Source: Cycas panzhihuaensis (lineage: Eukaryota > Cycadophyta). Taken from it: DNA of 64,000 nucleotides. Below, piece after piece: positions 32,481 through 44,990 of this stretch (position 1 is its first letter; the number at the start of each line of letters is the position of its first letter). A model generated the notes under the pieces. The model was given only the letters and a program-made list of their open reading frames with translations, was not told where the DNA came from and did not search any database. The stretch is taken from contig CM041465.1 of NCBI GenBank assembly GCA_023213395.1, forward strand, positions 133,183,741 through 133,247,740. The letters are read 5' to 3'. The position numbers and the translations under genes were made by a program.

Positions 32481-33910
32481 CCAATAGTGTGGCTTCAATC
32501 GAAGGATAATGGATCATGGACATATGAGCAACTCAACATATGACATGCAATCACAGTTTATATCAAACATTTGACTCAAATATTTAAGGAGTTATTCACA
32601 TAGCTAATAAATCACAACAACCTGTTAAAGGAATTGGTAACATTTGACTAAAACTCCTAGGCTTAAAAGATTTTACATTATTTGATGTCTTATACATACC
32701 CAATCTAAAACAAAACCTAATCTCCTTATCCACACTTGTCTCTCGTGGATTTGATCTAAGTGTAACCGTAAATGACCAGACTTTCCAGGTCATTCACCCT
32801 CCAACTAATCAAGTTATCTTGACTAGACATCTCTCTAGAAAACTCTTTCGACTGAATGACTCTCCATCTTCTAAAGCCCATGGTACCCAAAGCTCTTGTA
32901 TTGATGAAGAATTTACATTTAATTCCATCTTAACCCATCTAATGTTATCACTAGAAGCTCTTTGGCATACTCGTATGGGCCATATTCATATTGATAAACT
33001 TAGAGATCTTTATAACACTCTTCCAAATCTTCCAAAGTTCTCCTCTAAGCCCTTCAAATGTGAAGCTTATATCATTATCAAATCTCAACGATAACCCTTT
33101 CCCAAAAGTCAGTGGAAATCAAGCCATCCATTACAATTGGTACACTCTAATCTGTGCAGACTAATGCCCATTCCTTCACTGAAGGGAAAATTATATTACA
33201 TCTCTTTCATTGATGATTTCACTAGAAACGTATGGGAAGCTTTTCTATACAAGAAAGATGAAGCCTTCCGTGTATTCAAAGAATTCAAAGCCCTCATTGA
33301 TAAAGAGTCAGGTTATTAACTCAAATATCTTTGAACTGATAATAATGGCAAATATACCTCATATGAGTTTGAAAGCTACCTTTGTGACAATGACACCAAG
33401 TATTAAACAACAGTAGCAGTTACCCCATAGCAAAATGGAGTTTCCAAGCACATGAATAGGACAATCATAAACATAGCTCGAGCTATGTTGGTATACAAAA
33501 ATGTACATGCCTACTTATAGGTTGAAGCAATCTGGATAAGTGTTTATTGTATCAATGCTATTAGCCCATCAAAGGAAGGACAAGCACCTAATAAAACATG
33601 GTTAGGACAAGCCCCCATTGTTCACAACTTCAAAATTTTTTGCTTTGTATGCTATGCCCACATTCTTGATATAAATCAAAATAAACTCCAACCAAGGGCA
33701 CTTAAAGGTATCTTTGTTGGATAACCTATGGACAAGAAAGGGTATAAAGTCTTTATACCTTCACAACAAAAAATTATCATTATTAGAGATGTCATTTTTG
33801 CAGAGAAAGAGGATTAGTTACTTAAAATGGACTCCAAAGTACCCTCACGCCGCTATAATCATGTTATCAAGTATGATGTTCAGATTCCAAAATTTGGGGG
33901 GAGAGGGATA
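32481..33910 (+). pseudogene. Copia-2 protease and integrase
   Basis: The protease block reads GSWTYEQLN in one frame and WIMDI-stop-ATQHMTCN in the other. Copia-3 keeps WIMDTGATQYMTCN, so the active DTGA is destroyed here. The integrase zinc region ALWHTRMGHIHIDKL..FKCEAYIIIKSQ has lost its last Cys to Tyr. Core: GKLYYISFIDDFTRNVWEAF, then DxNGKYTSYEFESYLC-like and ending in PxQNGVSKHMNRT-like sequence, Glu not seen. Confidence 0.8.
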
Positions 33911-35395
33911 GACATAAATTACTCCAAATATTAGAAGATGATAATAGAGCCTCAGAGGATACATGTTGTGACTCTAAATCGATGAGTGTACATCCAACAC
34001 CATCCTTTGAAGATAGTAGAGTTGACAAAGACAAAGCCATTATAGATGAACCATCCTCTCTACCTTTAGTTGACAAAGGCAAAACAATGGTAGAAGGACC
34101 ATCTTCCTTAGGTGCATCAATATCCTCCTCATAAAATAATCATTTCAATGAATAAGATGAGAACCAAGAAGTTAAGAAAATGAGGACCTCATTCCTAACT
34201 CAAGGATCTCATGAAGCCTGCCATCTCAATAAAGAAATACAACCAGATGAGATGGGCAAAACTGGCATTCGAAGTGCCCATAGAGCAAGTATGCAAGAAT
34301 CATTATATATTGAGCTTGAACTAGTAGAACTGCACCTTACTCTTAATGAAGAGCCCCTAATGTACCAAGAATATATAAAACATACAGTATGGAGAAATGC
34401 CATGAATTAAGAGTACCAATATCTTATCAAGAATGGTACATGGAAGCTCGTTGATCTACCACTTGGTAGAAAGGTAGTTCAAAATAAATGGGTGTTTAAA
34501 AAGAAGTATAGATCAGATGGCACATTTGAAAAACATAAGGTGATGCTAGTAGCTAAAGGGTTTACAGAAAGGGAAGGCATCGACTACACTGAAGTCTTTA
34601 CACCTACAACCAAGTGGCCTACAATTAGAACTCTTATGTCCTTAGCTACTCAATAGGGTTGGAAAATCCACCAACTTAATATTAAGACTGTGTTTCTAAA
34701 TGGAGATCTTGAAGAAGAAATTTACATGGCTCATCCAAAAGAATATGAGATCAAAGGTCAAGAGCATAAGGTTTACAGGCTTAGAAAGTCCTTGTACGGC
34801 CTTAAACAAGCCCCTTGTGCTTGGTTTGCCAAGTTGTCTAAAAGAATGAGGTAACTTAGATACGAGGTTTGTGACTACCAAGATATTAATGCAACATTAT
34901 TCATCAAGTTCCATAAGGATAAAGTTACTTATCTCATAATCTTTATGGATGACATGCTAGTAATGGATAATAGTGAATAGGTAATAAGCTAGCTGAAAAA
35001 GGACCTTAGTAAAATGTTCGAATTGTTTGAACTCAGTTTGATGAAATATTACTTGGGAATTGAAGTAACACAAAATAATAGAAAAAATTTTCTCTCCCAA
35101 GAAAAATACATCAATGATCTTCTAACCAAGTTTCAGTTAGAAGATACTCGACTAGTGATTTTACCTATAGACCCTAATACCAAACTCTTAGTTAAAGGTG
35201 ACACTAGGGAGATAGACGTAATACTCTATAGGAAACTTATAGGTAGTCTCATCTACACTACTAATACAAGGACAGATATTGCACACTCTATCGACATTCT
35301 TGCTCGTTACATGGCAAATCTTAAGTAGAATCATTGGTAGGCAGTTGTATGAGTGTTGTGATACCTTAAGACGACCAACAAATATGGTCTGTTGT
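33911..35395 (+). pseudogene. Copia-2 linker and reverse transcriptase
   Basis: After an acidic linker, the RT reads NGTWKLVDLPLGRKVVQNKW, HKVMLVAKGFTEREGIDYTE, YRLRKSLYGLKQAPCAWF and IIFMDDMLVMDN (FMDD intact), then KYYLGIEVTQNN and GSLIYTTNTRTDIAHSI. Stops are at about 34654, 34853, 34978 and 35326. Typical RVT_2. Confidence 0.87.
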
Positions 35396-36341
35396 ATGAA
35401 CCTAATTCAGATTTTAAGCTTTCTGCATATACAGACTCAGACCTTACAGGAGATAAAGATACAAGAAGTTCTATGTCTGGGTATGTAATGTTTCTTGGAA
35501 CAACACCAATATCATGGAGATCTAGATGATAGAAGATAGTTACAAATTCAACTACCGAAGATGAATACATTGCTACTTCTGAGACCAGTAAGGAGGTAAT
35601 ATGACTGAGAAAATGATTGGAAATATTGAATATCACCTAAACAAGTCCTATGAGTCTTCATATGGATAATCAATTAATAATCTGCATGGTGAAAAATCTT
35701 GTATTTCATGGTCGTACCAAACACATAAGTATAAAAGTCTACAAGATTAGAGAACTTGTTCATGATGGTACAATTCAATTGAAATACTGTTTCACAATAG
35801 ATTAAGTGGCTGATATCTTCACCAAACCACTACAAAAGGTGAAGTTTGAACACTTACGAAGGTAGCTCGGCCTTAGGGCCTCCATCTTTGACTAATCAAA
35901 GAAGATGGTAACATGATCATCATATTCTATTTTCTTCGTGAAAATCCCTTGTGGTCACAAAAGAATAAGAGTAAGTCTCTGCTCTATCCTATTTATGAAA
36001 ACTTCATATGGGTACGAAAGGATAAGGATTGTACTAATTTTAAAAAATTGGAACCTGTAAAAACCCAAAAGGGCATAGGGGATGACCAAACGATATACGG
36101 AGACTCAGTAGATTAAGTTGCACATTTAAGTTGCTTGGCTATTAGGCTACATCAAAGAGCCACCTTAGCCATTTTGATTTATAAAAGGGGCTATAGAGCT
36201 TAGAAAGTTCATTAGTTTTTATTCCTCATAAGGGTTTTCCTACAAAAGTGTCATTTAGAATTTTAATGTAATAATGAGGCTCAAATGAAGACCTCATAGA
36301 ATAGATTTTCTAAAATGACCTTCCACCATTAAGGGAGGGAT
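35396..36341 (+). pseudogene. Copia-2 RNase H, 3' UTR and purine tract
   Basis: TDSDLTGDKDTRSSMSGYVM, TPISWRSR, then SETSKEVI and a degraded final block near 35800 (VADIFTKPLQKVKFEHL) are copia RNase H motifs. The remaining 450 bp is non-coding and ends with TTAAGGGAGGGA (36330-36340). Confidence 0.82.
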
Positions 36342-36652
36342 TGAAAGAGGTTAATGTATCAAGGTCTTTTTTATAGATTACTTATATAACCTTAGGATAT
36401 ATTATTAGCATTAGTCTCTTAATGAAATGCACTTTATGTACATTTAGATGTAATTTTGTGTTCATGTCATTAGGTAGGAAAATCCTAACCCTAATGCTCA
36501 CCCTTATTAATAAAAGGCAAAATCTCAAGGAGGGAGTAATTATTCATTCTCACCTCTAAGCTTGCTCTCATATATTGTTTCATCTCTTTTTCATTCTCCA
36601 TTGCCATTGTGTGCATGTGAGTGATTTATTCCTTAGATCCATCCTTCCTTTA
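36342..36652 (+). repeat. Copia-2 3' LTR
   Basis: 311 bp, TGAAAGAGG to CCTTCCTTTA (CA mutated to TA), followed by AAAGA, the exact target duplication. Confidence 0.93.
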
Positions 36653-36657
36653 AAAGA

Positions 36658-37640
36658 GACACAATGGCAAAGTACTGTCTAAAACCTAAATATTTGAAGA
36701 AGTATTTAAAAGAGTTGGAGGGCTCTTTTGTTTCCATGATTGTTTCTACAAATGGAAGAGACTATTTAATAGGTCAATTCTTTTATTTGATGACCTTTAA
36801 TTCTCCTTCATGAATGAATTTAAGCTTATCAAAGAGCAAGAAATAAACAATAAACATCTAGTTGATCTAATACCTCTCTAAGAGGATATTATATTCTAAG
36901 TTGAGGTTTATGATGTTGAGATCAATCATAACTATTTTCCCTTCTAAGATTAGGGGGAGACTGACTTTTCCTAATGATACTTTTTGGTTCTTATCATACC
37001 CTTAACAGATCCACTTACAAGGTTAATAGGTAGTAATATCTAGGACTTCTATGAGGTAAAGGGGGATTATGTTGATTGATGAACCTTCATCAATAATGAT
37101 ACAACAAATGTTGATTTTATACTTAGAGATTTCAATATAGAATAGAGGGATGCCATTAAAGTTTCTTTTCTTCTTGATAAGTAAAATGAAAGGATCAAAA
37201 GAGAGGGTGAGACTTGTTGGGAAGCTGGGAGTAGGGACCCCTAAGGCATAAAGCAATTACTAATGTTGCTTTAGGAAACTCCTTAATAAGTCTATTACCA
37301 AAATCTAAGTAGGGATAAACTTTAACTCATTAACTAGAGAGAAAGATCCATCCTTTGTAGTAGGGAGGATGAATCTAAAATGGATAGGTCTAGGCAGGAT
37401 AAGAGGTAAGGAGTTAGGATTTTTGGTTGATAAATATTCATGAGATTTAGACACAACTAGGTTTCTTATTACCTCAACTATATTGATTATTCTCTTAGTC
37501 TCGCCACCTTTGGGAGGTGGGAAGTTTTGGATTTTAGCTTGTTTTCCACCTCCCTTGGGTGAGCTGGTATGTCTCTTGTTAAGTTTGGAGCCTAAGCTCT
37601 TATTATTACTCATGTCATCTTGTTTGGCCTTTCCTTTACT
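36658..37640 (-). pseudogene. Tat-0 protease and upstream linker
   Basis: 77 open codons (37256-37023, minus) hold YALGVPTPSFPTSLTLSFDP, FYIEISKYKINICCIIIDEG and SSINIIPLYLIEVLDI. These align with Tat-1 LGVTQSHEPVISFYP, FTITIDTPDCTLQRTVIDNG and SSANAMPLRIMQVLGI; the active-site triplet is DEG. Just upstream, 37613-37305 ends DGSFSLVNELKFIPT, like Tat-1 KGRPFSIIDELHTVA. Confidence 0.8.
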
Positions 37641-39890
37641 ATAGTCCTTAATGTTCTTTAGATCATGGTTAGGTAAAGGGTCCTTATGGATTAATTAGTC
37701 TTGATTTAATTTGGAAGTAGGATTATTAGTAGTTTGAGTCTTGCAAACCATGGCTTGAACCACATGGTACTTATCTCGATCATAAGTATTGGTTTGGTGA
37801 TAAGAACACTAAGGATCTTTTTTTATTAGAGGAGCATAAGGTCTTATAATTTCTTTCCTTTAGCATAATGAATGATTTTTGCTTCTTGCTTATGCTCAAA
37901 AGTGGGAGGATTTTCAACACATAACTTGGTGTTTATGGTATGTTAAAGGACATTAATAAAAGATGTAAGATGACCATACATACGGTCACCTTGACTAGGT
38001 TTAGGCCCTTGAGAGGAGTCCTTTGCCAAAGTAGGCTTGATAATATTCTTGATTCCTATTTAAATCTTGAAAGCTTCGAGACCCAAACATTTTTCGATGG
38101 CTTCCTCATAGGTGTAAGAATTAATTTTAAGTATCTCTAAATGAACATGTAGTCTCAAAGCATTATTAAACACATCAAATAGGGTCATATACTAAGTCTT
38201 GGAACCACCTTACGAAATTGTAAGACAATTCATTGTTATTTTTGTTAATGGATAATAGAGACATGATGTTGGTTTTGATTAGATTGACAACATCAAAGTA
38301 GTTGATAAAGGTATTAACTAGTTGTTAAAATATGAAAATGGAAGTGGATGTGAGGCAATAAAACCACTTCAAGGCATCAACTTGAAGTGATTTTAGAAAT
38401 GACCTCATCATAACAAAATCATAAGGAAGATAGTTTGTACATGCAAGTGTAAAAGCTTGTATTTAATTGGTAGGGTCCTAAGTGGGTTCCTCTAAGAACT
38501 TAGGTAACTCATAGACAAATGGAGACATTGATAAAAGGAGGACCTCCCATAAAACAAGGGTCCCCATGTAGTTAGTGAATAGCCTCCTCGGCATCAACAT
38601 AGAAAAGGGTTGAGGAGAGGGCTATTGATAAGGAATGGAGGTTGCATACAAGGGTTGCTCATAGTATGGTGGATGAGAAGGTGGAGGATGTGAGCAAATA
38701 AACCACATATCGAGATTAAGGTATGTTCTTATTTAAGGGATATGATATTATTGGGCTAGAGGAACATATTGTAGAGGAGGAATCATATGTCATGGGTATG
38801 ACTATTAAGCATAAATAAGTCTAGGTCTAAAAGATGGTGTGGGCCCTCTAATGAATTTAAGTACCTGTTGCTAGTGAATATGATGATCAATGGGAGAAAC
38901 ATGAGCATGAGGGCCCCCTAACAACCCTTAGGCTTTAGCATAGGTATCATGTGTGGGGTATAGAAGAGAGGATGGTGTAAGACTTTTATAATATTATAAA
39001 GGGGGTGGTCTCACATTATGTCTTATGATTTAATGAAGTGGAGGAAGAGGGTTCTCTTGGCTAAGGTGGGAAACACCATAAGAAACGATAGGACTTAGGG
39101 GTGGAACTTACGAAGTGATGTAAGGGAACCTATACTTTTATATAAGAGATGGTCTTGAATAAGGGAATTAATATGATATAGATGTTTGATACGTGTACCC
39201 TGAGGCAATTTGTTGTTCTAAATTGGTAAACTTAGGTGAGATATAATAAAAAATAGGGGGTACAAGAGGAACCTAGGCTTCTCCCTACATGATGTTAGCT
39301 TATCCTTGGACTTGAGAGTGGACCAACCTAATATCTCCTATATCATTAAGAGGAATAGGAGGTGCCTTTAGGGTAGGAGGATGAGAAGGATGAGGGTAAG
39401 ATAGAATATTAGATGGATGAGAATGATCGACATGTGGAGGTAGATACTCTTGAAGAGAAGGATTGCATTACTCTTAATGTTGATTAAGAAGCAAATGAGC
39501 GGGAAATAACATGGTATGAGAATCTTAATAGAAAGGGTTTTGATACCTTAAGATGGGGACAAGAGAGTAGACCTTAATGAGAAAGGCTTCTAAAAGTAGA
39601 TAGGCACCATGATCTACATGAGCCTCTTCCTGAATAGAAGTAGAGGGTACCAAGGAAGAATCCCCCAAGTGTAAGTTGGAGTACTCAGAATAACCTTGTT
39701 CTATAGGGACTTTATACAAGTTAGTAGAGCCTTTAGGAGGATACACATATGTCTCATAGCTCTCATAACTAGGGTAGCCTTTATGAGGTGTATAACACTC
39801 TTAGGCCTCACAGTCTTCATCATAATCATACTTAGAGTCTTAAGGAGGGAGCCTTGTCACCTTGATTTCCTTGGCTATGTAAGATGATAA
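37641..39890 (-). pseudogene. Tat-0 gag
   Basis: The capsid domain near 38520-38300 (minus) reads YDFVMMRSFLKSLQVDALKW and FYCLTSTSIF, aligning with Tat-1 LMKLFSRSLQGDALKWFYHL. The N-terminus near 39870-39525 has DSKYDYDEDCEA, HKGYPSYESYETYVYPPKG and SSLVPSTSIQEE, where Tat-1 has DSDSTMEGYPSDWAYHAF and ASIPGSTQEG. Many stops. The region between holds low-complexity Gly/Tyr-poor sequence without a domain. Confidence 0.75.
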
Positions 39891-40145
39891 GGAATCTCTA
39901 TCAAAATAGGGAATGCAAAAATGGTAATAAAAGCTTAAGGAAAGGATAAGAACCCTAAATAAGAATGAAGGATTTTACCCAATTAAAGAAGCAAAGAGGG
40001 AGGTGTAAAACTAACTAAGCAAGAATGTCTTGTGAAAGATCTCAAGAAAATGTGAAGGATTTAGGACCAAAATATGTAACTAGGAAGCTTTAGTAACTTC
40101 TTCATTATGGTCATGAAAAATGGTTCTGCATCTTAGGGCTAACCA
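39891..40145 (-). other. Tat-0 leader segment next to Copia-3
   Basis: Non-coding AT-rich sequence upstream of the Tat-0 gag start, ending at the Copia-3 target duplication AACCA (40141-40145). The leader should continue at 47714. Confidence 0.5.
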
Positions 40146-40457
40146 TGAAAGAGGTTAATATATCAAGGTCATTTATGTAGATTAATTATATGACCTTAGG
40201 ATATATTGATTAGCATTAGTCTCTTAATGAAATGTACTTTCTGTGCATTTAGATGTAATTTTGGGTTCATATCATTAGGCGAGAAAATCCAAACTCTAAT
40301 GCTCACCCTCAATAATAAAAGACAAAATCTCAAGGAGGGAGTAATTATTCATTCTCACTTCTAAGCTTGCTCTCATATCTTGTTTCATATCGTTTTCATT
40401 TTCCATTGCCATTGTGTGCATGTGAGTGATTTATTCCCTAGATCCATCCTTCCTTCA
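40146..40457 (+). repeat. Copia-3 5' LTR
   Basis: 312 bp, TGAAAGAGGTTAATA to CCTTCCTTCA, with intact TG..CA ends, followed by a two-base spacer and the primer site. Confidence 0.93.
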
Positions 40458-40459
40458 TA

Positions 40460-40472
40460 TGGTATCAGAGCT
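40460..40472 (+). other. Copia-3 primer binding site
   Basis: TGGTATCAGAGCT, a perfect match to the common plant initiator-Met primer site. Confidence 0.92.
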
Positions 40473-42430
40473 AGAAGGGGATATATTCACTCCATTCCAC
40501 TTGCATTGAGTCATTTTGCCTCTCCTTCACCTTTAATATGAAGTATTGAGAGTGCATTCATCATTTGTTAACACTTTGAGAGCTTACAATTATAGTACTT
40601 TATATGTTGCTACTTTTTATATGTGTGCAGAAATTCAGAAGTGAAGAAAATAGGTTTTTGAAGCCGTTCAACTGCTGGAACAGTCCCAGAAACATTAAAG
40701 GCCTATAATTTTATAAAAAAATTGACCATATCAGAATTTGATAAAATTTGGCATGCAAGGTTACCTTGAATAGAGGATCATTTTTATCTTCTAGAGAAAC
40801 TTTAGATTTAACCTAAAGCAATGAGTTTAGGCTATGGTAAAAGGGTAAAATTTGTGGATAAGTGATTTAAGACACTTTTCCTAATGAAATCCTTTAATTA
40901 TTAGCTAAAAATATGAAAGTTTTACTAAGGGATATGGTAGATTTATGTATTAGGATCATTTTAAGACAAATATCATTAAATTTCATCCACTGGTTAGTGA
41001 GATTTATGCAGTTTTCTCATGGTTGATGATTTTGCCTATTCAACCCTATAAAGGATATTGCAAGGGTATTTCGGGAAGCTTTTTGGTAGATTTTGGAGAT
41101 AGTGCAGAAGGAAAAGTTAATGTACATGTCAAAACATAACTTTTAACATATTGAAGTTTAGATTCTGAGATAGGGGATCTGGCAAGATTTTGCTTTTGTG
41201 CTTTTTCAGGTAGAAAATATTTTGTGCCTTTTCAGAAATTTGACTTCATAACTCTATAAAAAATGATATTCTAAATACTTTTTCCTTCTGTCATAAATTT
41301 AGATTTCATCATTTAGGCCTTCATATTTATAATTTTTAGAAATATTTACCCATTTATTATTATTTATAAATTTTGTAAAGAAATCACAAAGTAGGGAAAA
41401 ATAGCATGCATATAGATTTAGAAAAATTATCATTTTAGCGACAAGTTGATCCACTTTTTATCCCATTATGGATTTTGTATCAAAACTTCTAAAATCATAT
41501 TTGGAAACATTATACTAAATCAAGGGAAACCTTGGATCGGAAGTAACATCCGGTTCCCCTGCTAAATCTAACATGCTTTTTCTATTTGCACACATAGCAT
41601 AAAGTATCACATAAAGTAGCAACAATAACAAAGTAAGCATGAAAAGTAAGCAATCACATTTGAAAACTTTCCATTTCAGTTTTTAGTTATTCAGAAATAT
41701 CTTATACTATTCCTAAAAGGAATCTCCTTCATACGATCTATACCGCTAGTTCTTGACTTGTGCGCACACTCGTCTTAGTTGAAATAGACCAAGGTTGGTC
41801 GAAGTCCAGGCCCTAATGGTGGTGTGAGTTTCATGCTGGGTTTAGTCTTAACTGAAATAGTGGTGGAGGGACATGTTAACTATACTTACAGCCTCCAATC
41901 AAGGATAATCTTGATAACTGCCCGAGAAAACTAAAAACTTTAATGCAAGATTAAAGTTAACCTGGTCTAATATCCGTCATAGCCATGGGATACGTAGTAC
42001 CATTTGACTCTTTAGAGGAGGTATATAACTACTCATTAGTAAACTAGGTGAGGACTGGGAGTACCTGGGCTCCACCCTGTCTTGGATTTCAACACTAAAC
42101 GCAGGTACGGGTATTATGGGTGAAGGTCCTAATTGTATACTAGAAGCCTTAGGCATCAAACCTCACCTACATATGGATATAAGTGAGAGGTTAGTGGCAT
42201 GACACATCACCACTCTTTGCCAGCTCTACATTAGGCCTCATTCTTGCATCATTATTTATATTCATTTTTTTATAGTTATTAAAAATACTTAATCATTATT
42301 TACTTCTCATCATAAACTTTCATTTCTACATCCGTGCTATGCCAGGTGTATTAGCCATACGTATTAGTGGCATATACTTATATCATCTCTTCTACTTCTT
42401 CATCATCACCATGCATCTCAATTCAAGCAG
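40473..42430 (+). other. Copia-3 leader, ~1.96 kb, non-coding
   Basis: Collinear with 29393-31330 of Copia-2; no domain on either strand. A minus-strand open frame of 60 codons (42159-41977) is not kept in Copia-2. Confidence 0.7.
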
Positions 42431-43580
42431 AATATTAACTACATATTGAAAAGTAAAGAAAATTGGGATCTCTGGTACACTGGAGTTAAAAATACTACAA
42501 AGTATGAAGGCCTTTGGAGAGCCCATTTATAGCCTACACCCAGCATACCAGTAACAGCTACAACATTCGCTTCTAGTAGATCTGCCCCAATAGCTCCTAT
42601 AGATGATGCAACCAAACTACAATGGGAGATAGATGACGAAAAGATTTGTGCAGGAATTTTGTTGGTCATTGATCACTCCTTACATAACTTGATTAATGAA
42701 TAGCAACATGATACAGCCTAGAAGGTGCTTAAAGTTCTCAAGAAGAACTTTGATACTAAATCATATTTAGAAATTGTTCATCTTATTCTAAAAATAAATA
42801 AATAAAAAATGTAGAAGGGACGAACTCATGAGATAATAAATCTCCTTCGACCAATCAAATAGGTAATTAATAAAGATTTTAAGACCCAATGTATCACTTG
42901 GGCATTCTTGATCCAGTCATGTCTACATGTTCTTGATTATAAAAACTTGCTTGTAAGTCTTCAATCTAGTGGAACATTGAAGACACTCAACTTTGAAGCA
43001 CTTACTGATAAGTTCATAGAATTTGACAAGACCTTTGATATGAACTTTGTAACCTCTGACTCTCTTCTAGATGTAGCCTTTGAGGTAGAAGAAGAAGTTT
43101 GTTATATAAGAAATCAAGGTCCCTCTCGTGGTAGAGGAAATAACTGAGCAAGAGGAAGAGGAAGAAACATGGAAAATCATCCACAAAGTCAAGCAAACCC
43201 TCAATCACAGCCTCGATAGTCTCAAGGCCAAGAGTCATCTCAACAAAGAGTAAGACAGTCAGGCTAAACTAGTACCACTTCAGGGACTAGTAATCAAACT
43301 ACTATGTGTGATCGATATAACTGTAAAGGACACTTAGTAAAGGACTACTGAACTGCCACTTATAAGTTGGCCAAGTTCTAACCAAAACATGGGGCTCATA
43401 ATGTTGAAGAAACTTATAAAGAATCCTTTAGTGGTATAGGTTTTGTACAAGCACACGTTCAAAGAATTGAGGGATCTTCAATATCAAATGCCATTGACTA
43501 ACCAAAGAGATACTTTCAAGCTCGATGTGGATATATCACTTGTGAATTCCCTTCATCAATGCCAAGCCCTATTAGAATTA
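42431..43580 (+). pseudogene. Copia-3 gag
   Basis: YKNLLVSLQSSGTLKTLNFE, then ALTDKFIEFDKTFDMNFVTS (42908-43147) is the best stretch. Upstream it matches Copia-2 NVNYILKGKENWDL and DDEKI. The knuckle near 43310 reads CDRYNCKGHLVKDY, with two Cys changed. Confidence 0.8.
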
Positions 43581-44990
43581 CCAATAGTGTGTCTTCAATC
43601 GATGGACAATGGATCATGGACACAGGAGCAACTCAATATATGACGTGTAATCATAGTTTATATCAAACATTTAGCTCAAATATTCAAGGAGTTGTTCACA
43701 TAGCTGATAAATCACAACAACCTGTTGAAGGAATTAGTAACATTCACCTGAAACTCCTAGGCCTAGAAGATTTTACATTGCTTAATGTCTTATACATAGC
43801 CAATCTTAAACAAAACCTACTCTCCTTATCCACACTTGTCTCTCATGGATTTAATCTGAGTGTAACTGTAAATGACCAGACTCTTTAGGTCATTCACCCT
43901 CTAACTAATTAGGTGGTTTTGAATGGACAACTCTCTAGGAAACTCTTTCGACTAAATGGCTTTGCATCTTCTAAATCCCATTATACCCAAAGACCTTATG
44001 GTAATGAAGAATTTGCATTTAATTCCATCTTGACTCATCCAACCTTGTCTCCAAAAGCTCTTTGGCATTCTCGTATGGGCCATATTTATATTGATAGACT
44101 TAGAGATCTTTTTAACACTCTTCCAAATCTTTCAAAGTTCTCCTCTAAGCCCTTTAAATGTGAAGCTTGTATCATTGCCAAATCTCATCGACAACCATTT
44201 CCCAAAAGTTAGTAGAAATCAAGTCATCCATTACAATTGGTACACTCTGATTTGTGCAGGCCAATGCATATTCCTTCACTGAAGGGCAAATTATATCACA
44301 TCTCTTTCATTGATGATTTTACTAGAAAAGTATGGGTAGCTTTTCTACACAAGAAAGTTGAAGCCTTTTGTATATTCAAAGAATTCAAAGCCCTCATTGA
44401 AAAATAGTCAGGTCATCAATCCAAATGTCTTGAACTAATAATGATGTTGAATATACCTTACATGAGTTTGAAAGCTACCTTTGAGGTAATGGCATCAAGC
44501 ATCAAATAACAGTAGGTACCCCACAAAAAAATGGAGTTGTTGAGTGCATGAGCAGGATAATCATGAACATGGCTCGAGTTATATTGATATACAAAAATAA
44601 ACCTACCTACCTATGGGTTGAACCTATATAGATAATTATTTATTATGTTAATGCTATTGTCCCATCAAAGGGAGGACAAACACCTAATGAAAAGTGGTCA
44701 GGACAAGTCCCCATTGTTCACTACTTCAAAATTTTTGGCTCTAGATACTATGCCTATATTTTGGATTTAGATCAAAATAAACTCTAGCCAAGGGCACTTA
44801 AAAGTATCTTTGTTGGATACCCTATGGATAAGAAAGGGTATAAAGTCTTTATACCTTCACAATGAAAATTTATTGTTACCAGAGATGTCATTTTTACAGA
44901 GATAGAAGATCAGTTACTTAAACTGGACTCTAAAGTACCCTCACGCTGCAATAATCATATTATCAAGTATGATGTTTAGATTCAAAAATT
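43581..44990 (+). pseudogene. Copia-3 protease and integrase
   Basis: 109 open codons from 43559 carry the complete protease start WIMDTGATQYMTCNHSLYQT, with intact DTGA, and NVLYIANLKQNLLSLSTLV. The integrase zinc region LWHSRMGHIYIDRL..FKCEACIIAKSH retains both His and both Cys. The core (HYISFIDDFTRKVWVAFLH; QNGVVECMSRIIMNM with the catalytic Glu) has frame changes near 44415-44520. Confidence 0.83.

Larger units (their letters stand above)
29068..36652 (+). mobile_element. Copia-2: Ty1/copia retrotransposon
   Basis: 7585 bp with 311-bp LTRs (29068-29378, 36342-36652) and a perfect target duplication AAAGA (29063-29067 and 36653-36657). Met-tRNA primer site, long leader, gag, protease, integrase, RT, RNase H and purine tract follow in copia order. 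It belongs to the same family as Copia-3 at 40146, in the same orientation, but has different flanks. The lineage within copia was not determined. Frames are broken throughout. Confidence 0.93.
1..40145 (-). mobile_element. Tat-0: old minus-strand Ty3/gypsy (Tat-like) element, split by nested insertions
   Basis: Homology to the better-kept Tat-1 and Tat-2 recovers, from right to left on the minus strand, gag, protease, a long linker, RT, RNase H, integrase and aRNH, in the same order as Tat-1. The pieces are 44-395, 17268-18802, 25738-29062, 36658-40140 and possibly part of 47714-48355. The gaps are exactly filled by Tat-1, Copia-1, Copia-2 and Copia-3, each bounded by a target duplication. 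All reading frames are broken. Neither LTR is identified with certainty: the 3' LTR lies off the left edge, and no clear primer site is seen near 47.7-48.4 kb. Unlike Tat-1 and Tat-2 it shows no antisense PMD gene between integrase and aRNH. Confidence 0.75.
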